Of a stretch of 64,000 nucleotides of DNA, positions 16,235-24,304 are shown in pieces. The stretch is from assembly GCA_037200045.1 (NCBI GenBank), contig JBBCHM010000001.1, positions 3,034,534 through 3,098,533 on the forward strand. Direction: 5' to 3'. The notes under the pieces were generated by a model, which was given only the letters and a program-made list of their open reading frames with translations, searched no databases and had not been told where the DNA came from. The translations under genes were made by a program, and so were the position numbers. The first letter of the stretch is position 1. Each line of letters starts with the position of its first letter. Source of the stretch: Rhizomicrobium sp. GTDB lineage: Bacteria; Pseudomonadota; Alphaproteobacteria; Micropepsales; Micropepsaceae.

Positions 16235-16870
16235 TCAACTCATATGCGATTGCGGATTGCCGATCACGGCGAGGAACTCGCGCCGCGTGATCTCGTTGGT
16301 GCGGAAATCGCCCAGCATGGTGGAGGTCACCATGGAGACGCCGGTCTTGTGCACGCCGCGCGTCGTCATGCATTGGTGCGTCGCCTCGATCACCACCGCG
16401 ACGCCCTTGGGTTCGAGCACTTTCTGGATGGTGTTGGCGATCTGCGCGTTCATCTTCTCCTGCACCTGCAGCCGCCGCGCATAGGCTTCCACCACGCGCG
16501 CCAGCTTGGAGATGCCGACGACTTTGCTGTTGGGCAGATAGCCGACATGCGCCCTGCCGATGATCGGCGCCAGATGATGCTCGCAATGCGACTCGAAGCG
16601 GATGTCGCGGAGCACGATCATGTTGTCGTAGCCTTCGACCTCCTCGAAGGTGCGGCGCATATATTCTTCGGGATCCTCCTTGTAGCCGGAGAACCAGTCT
16701 TCGAAGGCGCGCGCGACGCGGGCCGGCGTGTCCTTCAGCCCCTCGCGCGCCGGATCGTCGCCGGCCCAGCGCAGCAGCGTGGAGATGGCGTCCTCGGCCT
16801 CGGCGCGGCTGGGACGCTTGACGCCGCCGGCGGCGACGGCGCGAAGAGAAGTCTTGGAAGAAGCGGGCAT
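16235..16870 (-). CDS. folE: GTP cyclohydrolase I
   Basis: This enzyme opens GTP to 7,8-dihydroneopterin triphosphate, the first step of folate (and queuosine-type) pterin synthesis. The 211-residue protein has the zinc and catalytic motif SHCEHHLAP, the HVGYLP and [18 protein letters not shown] segments, and the CMTTRGV motif containing the second zinc cysteine. The ATG at 16870 is chosen over an adjacent GTG. It is followed closely by argE, suggesting cotranscription. Confidence 0.96.
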   Translation of the reverse strand: MPASSKTSLRAVAAGGVKRPSRAEAEDAISTLLRWAGDDPAREGLKDTPARVARAFEDWFSGYKEDPEEYMRRTFEEVEGYDNMIVLRDIRFESHCEHHLAPIIGRAHVGYLPNSKVVGISKLARVVEAYARRLQVQEKMNAQIANTIQKVLEPKGVAVVIEATHQCMTTRGVHKTGVSMVTSTMLGDFRTNEITRREFLAVIGNPQSHMS

Positions 16871-16955
16871 CACGGGTCTTTCTAGGGAAGTGACGTAATT
16901 ACGCCTGCCCGGCGTGTCCAGATCAACCCATGCTTTTGCAACGCCCGGATGCGGG

Positions 16956-17348
16956 CTAGTGAATCTGCCGCTGTTCGTGGGGGCTTTCGAGCAGAAAGGC
17001 CGGGATTTCGGCCTCGAACGCCTCGCCGCTGGAGGCGCGCATCTTGTACTTGCCGCTCATATAACCCGAAGCGGTGGGGAGCGGGCAACCGCTGGTGTAC
17101 TGAAATTTCTGTCCGGGCGCGATCACGGGCTGGGCGCCGACCACGCCTTCGCCGGACACTTCCTTCACTTGGCCGCGCCCATCGGTGATGTGCCAGTAGC
17201 GCGAGAGAAGTTGCACCGCCTCCGCGCCCTTGTTCTCGATGGTCACAGTGTAGGACCACAGGAAGCGCTGCTCGTCAGGATCGGATTGATCGTCGAGGAA
17301 GGCCGGCTGAACGGCGACGCGGATGTTTCGAGTCGAGCTTTCATACAT
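16956..17348 (-). CDS. apaG: ApaG protein
   Basis: This 130-residue protein is a single ApaG/DUF525 beta-sandwich domain, with [45 protein letters not shown] and MSGKYKM, covering the whole family consensus. ApaG is linked to Co2+ resistance and Mg2+ efflux phenotypes, with unknown biochemistry. The length is normal and the gene stands alone between folE and the OsmC gene. Confidence 0.95.
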   Translation of the reverse strand: MYESSTRNIRVAVQPAFLDDQSDPDEQRFLWSYTVTIENKGAEAVQLLSRYWHITDGRGQVKEVSGEGVVGAQPVIAPGQKFQYTSGCPLPTASGYMSGKYKMRASSGEAFEAEIPAFLLESPHEQRQIH

Positions 17349-17413
17349 GTTGAAATTATCGGTAGCGGCCGGGGCGCGCGCAAGACCGTGGCGGGGGCGT
17401 CGTTAACGAGCGC

Positions 17414-17869
17414 TCAGGACTGTGGCGCAACCGACACGTCGGTCTTTACCGAGTTGACGATGAAGCATTCTTCGCGGCTTAGGTGGTGAATCTCCGCCAA
17501 TTGCGCGGCGTTCACCGAAGTTCCCGGCGCGAAACCTATCCGCGGATGTAATGTGACGCGGGAAACCCACAGCTTTCCGTTGGCGCCTTTTTCCATCACG
17601 CCGACCGCATCGTCCTCATAGGAATCCACCGTCAGCCGCTTGCGTGCGCAGATCGCAAGGAAGCTGAGCATGTGGCAGGCGCTGAGCGCGGCGACAAAGG
17701 CCTCCTCCGGATCGACGCGATCCGCGTCGCCGCGAAACGCCGGCGCCGCGGAACCCGGCAGCACGACGGCGCCGGATTTGAAACTTATGTCGTGCGCCCG
17801 GTTGTAGTGCTCATAATTGAAGTCGGGCGATGCGCGAGTCCAGCGGACGGAGGCGCGGTGTTCGGACAT
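17414..17869 (-). CDS. OsmC family peroxiredoxin-like protein
   Basis: This 151-residue OsmC/Ohr-fold protein has the first active cysteine in ALSACHMLSFL (about residue 64) and the second in REECFIVNSVKTDV near the C-terminus, plus the aspartate/glutamate (DPEEAFVAAL) that shapes the active site. Members reduce organic hydroperoxides. The spacing of the two cysteines is that of the OsmC group rather than Ohr. It is a single gene with its own short upstream gap. Confidence 0.9.
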   Translation of the reverse strand: MSEHRASVRWTRASPDFNYEHYNRAHDISFKSGAVVLPGSAAPAFRGDADRVDPEEAFVAALSACHMLSFLAICARKRLTVDSYEDDAVGVMEKGANGKLWVSRVTLHPRIGFAPGTSVNAAQLAEIHHLSREECFIVNSVKTDVSVAPQS

Positions 17870-17936
17870 GGTGCTGCTTTCGGATTTGCTGCCATGGCAA
17901 GGATACAGTCGTTGCGCAGCGCGGTCGACGGAGCCG

Positions 17937-18437
17937 CTATGCCTTGCGCAACCAGCTCAGCATGTGCGGATAGGGCTTGACGCCACGCTCCGCCGCCCAC
18001 TTCGGCTCGCAGGCCATGCCGGTATAATCGAGCATCGGAACGGCGAACCCGCCCCGGGTCGTGAACGCATCGAGGATGGCTTCGCTGCCGCCCCGATAGC
18101 CGCCTTCGTGGAACACGATCGCCGGATCGATCCGCAGATGCCGGGCGGCCGCATAGGACCAGGCGATCGCCATCATCTCTTCGGCCGCATCGTTGCCGAC
18201 GTCGTGATGGAACGCGGCGCGGCGGTCCGGCGCGGCGACGGCGAGATGGCCGGCCTCGTGCAGCAAATCGCCGGGCCAGGCCAGCCTTTCCTCGTCAACG
18301 ACGAGGCAACCTTGTTCGATGTCGATTCCCGGCAGCGCGGTCTTGCCCGCGACGTCGCCGGCGCGGACCTTGAGCCCGATCTCGTTCAGGAACGTCACGA
18401 TTTTCGCGGTCAGCGGATCGCGGAACGCAGGGCTCAC
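17937..18437 (-). CDS. Hypothetical protein with HExxH metalloprotease-like motif
   Basis: This protein of 166 residues begins at a GTG that overlaps the metZ stop (GTGA). It carries HEAGH in a WPGDLLHEAGHLAVAAP context near residue 80, and a downstream acidic helix (NDAAEEMMAIAWSYAAA) that could give the third zinc ligand, so it looks like a small zincin. The rest is unremarkable. I do not recognise a named family. Translational coupling to metZ is seen directly; any role in methionine metabolism would be inference. Confidence 0.7.
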   Translation of the reverse strand: MSPAFRDPLTAKIVTFLNEIGLKVRAGDVAGKTALPGIDIEQGCLVVDEERLAWPGDLLHEAGHLAVAAPDRRAAFHHDVGNDAAEEMMAIAWSYAAARHLRIDPAIVFHEGGYRGGSEAILDAFTTRGGFAVPMLDYTGMACEPKWAAERGVKPYPHMLSWLRKA

Positions 18438-19627
18438 GCCACCTTCAACGCTTGTTCGAGGTCCTCGCACAGATCGGCGGGATCTTCGAGGCCGACGGAG
18501 AGGCGCAGCAATCCGGAGGTGACGCCCAATTCGGCGCGCGCGGCCGGCGTCAGCTTCTGGTGCGTCGTCGTTTCGGGATGGGTGATGAGGCTCTTGGCGT
18601 CGCCGAGATTGTTCGAGATGTCGATGATCTTGAGCGCATTGCCGAGCTTGAACGCGGCCTTCTTGTCGCCCTCGACTTCGAACGCCACCACGCCGCCGCC
18701 GCTCTCCATCTGGGCGCGGGCGAGGTTGTGCTGCGGGTGATCGGGCCGGAAGGGATAGAGCACGCGTGTCACGTTCTTCTGCGTCGCCAAGAAATCGGCG
18801 ACGGTTGCGGCGCCCTCGGAATGCGCTCGCATGCGAAGGTCGAGCGTCTCCAGGCTCTTCAGATGCACCCAGGCATTGAACGGGCTGATCGACGGGCCGG
18901 TGTTGCGGATGAAGGTCTGCAGATGATCCTTGAGGAAATCCTCCTTGCACAGGATCACGCCGCCGAGCGCTCGGCCCTGGCCGTCGATATATTTGGTCGA
19001 GGAGTGCACCACGATGTCGGCGCCGAATTCGAACGGCCGCTGCAGGCAGGGCGAGGCGAACGCGTTGTCGACCACGAGCCGCGCGCCGCCCTTGTGCGCG
19101 ACGGCGGCCACGGCCTTCAGGTCCACGATGGAGAGCGTCGGGTTGGACGGCGTCTCCAGGAACAGCATCTTGGTCTCCGGCCGCATCGCCTGGACCCATT
19201 GATCGACGTCGCCGCCATCGACCAGCGTGCTCGCAATGCCGAAGCGCGGCAGGATTTCTTCGATGACGTGGCGACAGGAGCCGAACATCGCCTTGGCGGC
19301 GACCACATGGTCGCCGACGCGCAGGCCGGACAGGAACGTCGCCGTCACCGCCGCCATGCCGGTCGCCGTCGCGCGCGCCACCGGCGCGCCCTCCAGGGCG
19401 GCCATCCGCTGCTCGAACATCGTCACGGTGGGATTGCCGAAACGGCTGTATTGGTAGCCGTCGATCTCGCCCTTGAACCGGGCTTCCGCCTCTTCCGGCG
19501 ACTCGTAGGCATAGCCCGAGGTCAGGAAAAGCGCCTCGGAGGTCTCCTGGAACTGGGTGCGCATCGTCCCGGCCCGCACGGCCAGCGTGCGGGCGCGCCA
19601 CTTTCCGGGCTTTTTGTTCGTCGCCAT
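18434..19627 (-). CDS. metZ: O-succinylhomoserine sulfhydrylase
   Basis: This 397-residue Cys/Met-metabolism PLP enzyme uses sulfide to convert O-succinylhomoserine directly to homocysteine. Typical features are SRFGNPTVTMFEQRMAALEG, the ATATGMAAV segment, the LFLETPSNPT motif, VVDNAFASP and the PLP lysine in HSSTKYIDGQG. The start at 19627 (MATNKKPGKWRAR) fits the family length; another ATG at 19651 is possible. I looked for a SAM-II riboswitch in the short gap before the divergent TerB gene and did not see one. Cystathionine gamma-synthase is the main alternative, but the GRALGG segment fits MetZ. Confidence 0.9.
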   Translation of the reverse strand: MATNKKPGKWRARTLAVRAGTMRTQFQETSEALFLTSGYAYESPEEAEARFKGEIDGYQYSRFGNPTVTMFEQRMAALEGAPVARATATGMAAVTATFLSGLRVGDHVVAAKAMFGSCRHVIEEILPRFGIASTLVDGGDVDQWVQAMRPETKMLFLETPSNPTLSIVDLKAVAAVAHKGGARLVVDNAFASPCLQRPFEFGADIVVHSSTKYIDGQGRALGGVILCKEDFLKDHLQTFIRNTGPSISPFNAWVHLKSLETLDLRMRAHSEGAATVADFLATQKNVTRVLYPFRPDHPQHNLARAQMESGGGVVAFEVEGDKKAAFKLGNALKIIDISNNLGDAKSLITHPETTTHQKLTPAARAELGVTSGLLRLSVGLEDPADLCEDLEQALKVA

Positions 19628-19694
19628 GCGGTTTTGTTGCGCGCTTGGCATTACGGGTCAAGTTTCTTATGGTCGCGCCGCTTCGAGGACAGCC

Positions 19695-20114
19695 ATGAGC
19701 GACATGAAGGCCATCAGTCACCACACCGCACTCATCTACGTGATGGTGATCGTTTCCGCCGCCGACGGTTCCATGAGCGAGAAGGAGCTCAAGATCATCG
19801 GCGAGCTGACCAAGGTCCTGCCCGCGTTCGGGGGCTTCGATCACAGCCGCCTGCTGAGCGTTTGCCAGGAATGCGCCCAGATCCTGCAGGAGCCGGACGG
19901 CGCCGATGCGATCCTGGGCCTGATCGACGAGGGCCTGCCCGACGTTCTGCACGAGACCGCCTATTGGGTGGCGCTGGAAGTGGCGCTGGCCGACCGGCGC
20001 ATCGCGCTGGAGGAACTGCGCGTCCTGGAGGCGCTGCGCCGGCGCCTGGAGATCGACAAGCTGACCGCGGCCGCCATCGAGCGGGGCGCGCGCGCGAAGT
20101 ATCAAGTCGCGTGA
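19695..20114 (+). CDS. TerB-family tellurite resistance-like protein
   Basis: This 139-residue all-helical TerB-like protein has the family pattern of acidic metal-binding helices (IVSAADGSMSEKELKIIGEL early and VALADRRIALEELRVLEAL late). TerB-fold proteins act in metal and phage-stress complexes, but stand-alone alphaproteobacterial members are uncharacterised. The ATG at 19695 has CGAGGA upstream. The stop overlaps the phosphatase start (GTGA), so three genes to 21518 form a coupled unit. Confidence 0.85.
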   Translation: MSDMKAISHHTALIYVMVIVSAADGSMSEKELKIIGELTKVLPAFGGFDHSRLLSVCQECAQILQEPDGADAILGLIDEGLPDVLHETAYWVALEVALADRRIALEELRVLEALRRRLEIDKLTAAAIERGARAKYQVA

Positions 20115-20635
20115 AGCGGCTTCTGCTGCTGCGCCACGCCAAGGCGGTTCCCGCGGAATCCGGAATCGAGGATCACGAGCGCGCGCTGCTCAAGCGCGGC
20201 CGCGAGGACGCGCCCAGGCTGGGACGCTACATCGAACAAAGCGGCTATGCGCCGGATTTCATCGTGTCTTCCACGTCTAGGCGCACGGTCGAGACGGTGG
20301 AGCTGGTGACCGATGCGCTCACCGGCACGCGGCGGATCGATTATCTCGAAGCGCTCTATCTCGCCGAGCCGGAGCTGATCCTCTCCGTCGTGCGCCTCGC
20401 GCCCGACGCGATGAAGAGCCTGATGGTGGTCGGCCACAATCCCGGGCTGGAACAGCTCGCGGCGCTCCTGGCGCGCGAGTCGGTCAAGCGCAAGGAACGC
20501 GACCGCTTCGACCTGATCGAGGAGAAATTCCCCACCTGCGCGCTGGCGGTGCTGGACTTCGAGGTGGTGCGCTGGCGCGACGTCGCGCCCGGCCACGGCG
20601 CGCTCAAGGATTTCGTACGGCCCCGTGACCTCTGA
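20111..20635 (+). CDS. SixA-like histidine phosphatase
   Basis: This 174-residue branch-2 histidine phosphatase has the catalytic LLLRHAKA motif at the N-terminus, an arginine in STSRRTVETVEL, and the second histidine in MVVGHNPGLE. E. coli SixA dephosphorylates the histidine of a phosphotransfer domain, so this protein may act on a phosphohistidine protein. It begins at GTG overlapping the TerB stop and overlaps the next gene by 11 bases. Confidence 0.9.
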   Translation: MKRLLLLRHAKAVPAESGIEDHERALLKRGREDAPRLGRYIEQSGYAPDFIVSSTSRRTVETVELVTDALTGTRRIDYLEALYLAEPELILSVVRLAPDAMKSLMVVGHNPGLEQLAALLARESVKRKERDRFDLIEEKFPTCALAVLDFEVVRWRDVAPGHGALKDFVRPRDL

Positions 20636-21518
20636 CGAGATGGCGCTGCAAGAGTTCGTAAGCCGTGTCCGCGACACGTTCCCGCGTCTTGTCTTCGCGA
20701 AGGCCGAGTTCAACGACTATGGCGAGGACAATGTCGTCCTCGTGCTCGATCGCGAATGGATCGTGCGGGCGCCGCGCACGCCCGAATATCTGTGGCGCTT
20801 CGCGGCCGAGCTGGCGCTGCTCGAAGCATTGCGGCCGGTTTCGCCCGTCGCCGTCCCGAGCTACGAATTCGTGGCGCCGGATCGCGGCATGGGCGCCTAT
20901 CGCATGATCGCGGGCACCGAATTGACGCCGCCGGTGTTCGCGTTGCTGGAGCCGCAAGCGCAAAGGTCGGCTCTGATCGCGCTCGGCCATTTCCTGAGCG
21001 TGCTGCACGGACTTCCCGAGGAGACGATCCGCCAGCCCGACGGCCTGATCCAGCGGCGCTGGAGCGGCGAGCAATATGCGGCGCGCTATCGCGGTATGCG
21101 CCGTCCGAAGATCGCCCGGGTGACGCCGCAGGCCATGCTGCAGCGCTTCGACGCTTTTCACGCCGCCCTGGAGACGGAGGAGGCGTCGGTATCGCGCCTG
21201 GTGCATGACGATCTCACCGAGGATCACATCCTGGTCCGCGTGGACGGCGCTTTGGGCGGCATCATCGACTTCAGCGACGCCGCCATCGGCGATCCGGCGG
21301 CGGATTTCGCATGGTTCTGGCGCTTGGGCGAGGCGAACCTCGATCTGGCGCTCGCGCATTACCGCTGGGCCGACCCGGGGCTCAAGACACGGTCGCAATG
21401 GAATTACGCGCGGTTCCTGATCAACCAGATTGCCTATGGCGACAAGGCCAAGTGGAATTTGTCGCCCGACCGGGCGCTCGTGGAGCTGGACGGGCACTTG
21501 AAGCAGCTCGGCTTTTGA
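20625..21518 (+). CDS. Aminoglycoside phosphotransferase (APH)-family kinase-like protein
   Basis: This 297-residue protein has the APH/choline-kinase fold: an N-terminal lobe with NVVLVLDREWIVRAPRT, the catalytic loop VHDDLTEDHILV in place of the usual HGDLHPGN, and IDFSDAAIGDPAADFAWF for the metal-binding aspartate. The substrate is unknown; resistance to an aminoglycoside is not implied. The start is GTG at 20625, overlapping the previous gene; the ATG at 20640 is an alternative. It ends 25 bases before the convergent sulfatase stop. Confidence 0.85.
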   Translation: MTSDEMALQEFVSRVRDTFPRLVFAKAEFNDYGEDNVVLVLDREWIVRAPRTPEYLWRFAAELALLEALRPVSPVAVPSYEFVAPDRGMGAYRMIAGTELTPPVFALLEPQAQRSALIALGHFLSVLHGLPEETIRQPDGLIQRRWSGEQYAARYRGMRRPKIARVTPQAMLQRFDAFHAALETEEASVSRLVHDDLTEDHILVRVDGALGGIIDFSDAAIGDPAADFAWFWRLGEANLDLALAHYRWADPGLKTRSQWNYARFLINQIAYGDKAKWNLSPDRALVELDGHLKQLGF

Positions 21519-21543
21519 ACCATCCGCTTTTCAGCGGTGGAGG

Positions 21544-23055
21544 TCAGGCCAAGCCTAGCCTCACGAACTGTTCTTCCGGCGCGTCGACGCTTTTCATCGC
21601 CTCGCGCAGCATCGCGGCCATGTCCTTTTCCAGTCCGCTCCCGGCGAGGTTGTTCTCTTCGCCAGGATCCTCGCGCAGATCGTAGAGATGGTTGCCCGAG
21701 AACCGGGCCGCGGCCCAGAACGGCACCGCGTCGCTCTCGTCCCAGGTCTGGCGGATCACCGGCACCTTGCTGCCCGGCATGCGGTCGAGCCGAGCGCGCT
21801 CGTCGGGCAGGGGCATCTCCTGCTCGCGGTTGAGGAAATGGGTCGGCATGGTCGACCAGCGGTTCGACCAGGCGCCCAGCGGCCGGTTGGCGCCGGCCGG
21901 CGCGCGGGCATATTTCCGCTTGCGGTCGATCAGATGCACCTCGCGGCCCCACACGCCGGCGAGCAGCCAGTCGCGTATCGTATTCGTCTCGCCGGACAGC
22001 AGCGGCAGCAGCGAGCGGCCATGCGTTCGCTGCCGCACCGACGGCGTGACGCCGAACAGCTCCGCCAGGGTCGCAAAGATGTCCACGCTCGTCGTCAGCG
22101 CATCGCAGGTCGCGGGCGCGACGCCCGGCGCCGCAACGAGGAAGGGGATGTGCCCCAGCGTCTCGTAGATCGGCACGCCCGGCTTGCCCCACACATCCTT
22201 CTCGCCGAGATAATGGCCGTGATCGGTGCAGAGGATGACCACCGTGTCGTCCCACAGATTCTTCCGGTCGATCTCGTCGAGCACCTTGCCGAGCCAATGA
22301 TCGATCATGGTCAGCTTGGCGCCGTAGCGGTTGCGGATCTGGGCGCCCTCGCGCGCGCTCATCACCCCGCGCCCGACCAGACCCACGCCATAGGGCGGCC
22401 AGATCAGGGGCGGGCCGTCCCAATCGGGATCGTAGCGCTTGATGTAGTCGTCCGGCGTGTCGAAGGGCTCGTGCGGATCGAACTCGTCGACGAACAGGAA
22501 GAAGCGGTCATGCGCGCCGGCATTGTCGCCGAGCCAGTTCGCCGCCGCCTGCATGGTGCGCGGCCCGGGAAAATCCGCCTCGCCGCGAAAATAGCCGCGC
22601 GACTTGTCGTAGGGCATATGGCGCTGAAAACCGATATGCGGCGCGCCGGCCCAGGAGGGGTCGGCCTTGGTCTTCCAGGCATCGCCCTCATGGCCGCGCT
22701 GATAGTCCCAGGCGGTGAAATCGACGTGGTAGTTCTCGCCGCCCGTCTCGAACAGGTGCGGGTGGTCGCTGATGAGCTGGCTGACCACGCCCGCCTTCCT
22801 CAGCGGATAGGTGATCGCGTCCTCCCAGATCTCCACCGAACCCCAGGGCCGCCAGAGAAAGTCCCACGCGCCGCACAGGATATCGTGGCGCGCCGGCATG
22901 CAGGGCAGCGACGCCGCGTAGTGATTGGCGAAGCGCACCGAACGCTTGGCCAGCCGGTCGATATTCGGCGTCGCGAATTCGCGTCCGCCATAGGCTCCGA
23001 CCATGTGGCGATTGAGGCTGTCGAGGAGAAGGACGATCGCGTTTTTGGCGATCAT
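21544..23055 (-). CDS. Sulfatase (formylglycine-dependent)
   Basis: This 503-residue enzyme is an arylsulfatase-family hydrolase. The N-terminal metal-binding segment (VLLLDSLNRHMVGAYGG) is followed by the core C52-M-P-A-R56, the CxPxR motif whose cysteine must be converted to formylglycine, and CTDHGHYLGEKDVWGK provides further metal and sulfate ligands. No signal peptide is visible, so the protein appears cytoplasmic. The start ATG overlaps the stop of the acetyltransferase gene. No formylglycine-generating enzyme gene lies in this window. The substrate is unknown. Confidence 0.93.
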   Translation of the reverse strand: MIAKNAIVLLLDSLNRHMVGAYGGREFATPNIDRLAKRSVRFANHYAASLPCMPARHDILCGAWDFLWRPWGSVEIWEDAITYPLRKAGVVSQLISDHPHLFETGGENYHVDFTAWDYQRGHEGDAWKTKADPSWAGAPHIGFQRHMPYDKSRGYFRGEADFPGPRTMQAAANWLGDNAGAHDRFFLFVDEFDPHEPFDTPDDYIKRYDPDWDGPPLIWPPYGVGLVGRGVMSAREGAQIRNRYGAKLTMIDHWLGKVLDEIDRKNLWDDTVVILCTDHGHYLGEKDVWGKPGVPIYETLGHIPFLVAAPGVAPATCDALTTSVDIFATLAELFGVTPSVRQRTHGRSLLPLLSGETNTIRDWLLAGVWGREVHLIDRKRKYARAPAGANRPLGAWSNRWSTMPTHFLNREQEMPLPDERARLDRMPGSKVPVIRQTWDESDAVPFWAAARFSGNHLYDLREDPGEENNLAGSGLEKDMAAMLREAMKSVDAPEEQFVRLGLA

Positions 23056-23597
23056 CTGGCATGGCTGCGCTCGGCGAGCGCCAGGGTGCGCCAGCCGAAG
23101 GCGGTTTCGGGCACCATGTCGCCCATCATGCGCGCGGTGCGCTCCGCCACGACGCGTCCGCCCATGCTCTCATAGAAGAAACGCGCATTGTTCTTGGCGT
23201 GCGCCCAGATCTGGCAAGAGGTAAAGCCGCGTGCCCGCAGGATCGCGAAGGCGCCGTTCAGAAGCGTACGCCCGGCGCCACGGCCGAAATAATTCGGGTC
23301 CACATATAATGTGTAGACCTCGCCGTCATAGCCGAGGCTCTTGTCGCGCGCCGCGCCCAGGCTCGCCATGGCGACGACGCCGGCCTTCGCGTCCTCGGCG
23401 ACCAGCACGGTCTCGCGCTTCTGCGAGCGGATCGCGGCCTGCCAGCGCGCGGTCTGGCCCGCCGGCGTCATCGCGCACAGCATCGCGCGCGATAACACGG
23501 CGGGATAGGTGTCGTGCCAGGATTCGATATAGATGCGCGCAACGTCAGCGGCGTCTTTCGGCCGCGCCACTCTGATGGTCAGCGCGAGTTCGTCCAT
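23052..23597 (-). CDS. GNAT-family N-acetyltransferase
   Basis: This 181-residue GNAT protein has the acetyl-CoA binding segment VYTLYVDPNYFGRGAGRTLLNGA (motif A, with R/Q-x-x-G-x-G/A) and the motif B region IWAHAKNNARFFYESMGG. The ATG at 23597 gives MDELALTIRVARPKDAADVARIY, a standard GNAT start. It is translated just before the sulfatase with an ATGA overlap. The acceptor substrate is unknown. Confidence 0.92.
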   Translation of the reverse strand: MDELALTIRVARPKDAADVARIYIESWHDTYPAVLSRAMLCAMTPAGQTARWQAAIRSQKRETVLVAEDAKAGVVAMASLGAARDKSLGYDGEVYTLYVDPNYFGRGAGRTLLNGAFAILRARGFTSCQIWAHAKNNARFFYESMGGRVVAERTARMMGDMVPETAFGWRTLALAERSHAR

Positions 23598-24304
23598 GCA
23601 CGAAGCTTCGCGCAAGCGCGCGCGCGGAGCAAGGGCGAAATCGCGAATGTGAGGCCGGCCGCGCGTGCCCGTCTCGGCGAGGCTGCGCGTCTTCGGCGTC
23701 GAGGTCTCCGCGCGGCAAGCGCCCAGTGCTTCGCGCGAAAGACCGCCGAGTCGCGGCGCGGCGGATCGGTCGGCTGCTGCCGCGATATCGAATGAACGAC
23801 TACGCTCCGCCACCCTCCGTTCATCATTGTGGCAAAGGGCGGGCAGTCCAAATCCGCCGCCGCATATGATGAATACGAAGATGAACGGCCAGGCGGCGCT
23901 CGTTCATCTTCGGCACGAGCGGGCGTGGCGTCGCGACCACACGGCCTCATATTTTTTCCGGGGCGCGGATCCGTGCGGCAAGCTGCCACCGGCGGCGGGC
24001 TTGTGAGCGTAGACATTTGCCGTGGTCGGCGTATGCTCGAATCAAATCAGCCATTCCGCTATTGGGCTTAGGCGTATGGGCTGCGAGAAAAAACGAAAGA
24101 GGAATCGCAAAGGGGAGGCAGCCGCATCGAACGGTGCGGGTGAAGGCATGACGCTTGGGCGCGCGGGCTGTAATGGAACTTTTGTTGCCAAAGTTTGGTT
24201 TACAGGATTGGGCTCGAGTAGGTTTGGTTGCTGCCGTGAGTGTTGAATGAAATGTACTGCCGCCGTTCACGATCGGAATCGGCGGCCAATAAGGAGTCAG
24301 AGTC
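23598..24304. other. Long intergenic region upstream of prkA
   Basis: About 700 bases without a convincing gene; the open frames on both strands have no recognisable protein features. GC content falls in the second half, near 24000-24300, where the prkA promoter is expected. A ribosome-binding site (AAGGAG) precedes the prkA start. Confidence 0.5.
24175..24200 (+). promoter_or_regulatory. Possible EcfG-type general-stress promoter for prkA
   Basis: GGAAC at 24175-24179 is followed after 17 bases by GGTT (24197-24200). The alphaproteobacterial EcfG consensus is GGAAC with CGTT about 16-17 bases away, so there is one mismatch in the -10 element. prkA-yeaH-spoVR homologues are under general stress control in enterobacteria, which makes such a promoter plausible here, about 105 bases before prkA. 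Confidence 0.35.

Noticed and set aside
19628..19694. SAM-II riboswitch before metZ
   Set aside because: The gap is only about 67 bases and lacks the conserved riboswitch core that I looked for.
18452..20635. A 727-codon plus-strand frame running through metZ antisense into the SixA-like gene
   Set aside because: Only its last part (20111-20635) is a real gene; the rest is antisense to metZ.
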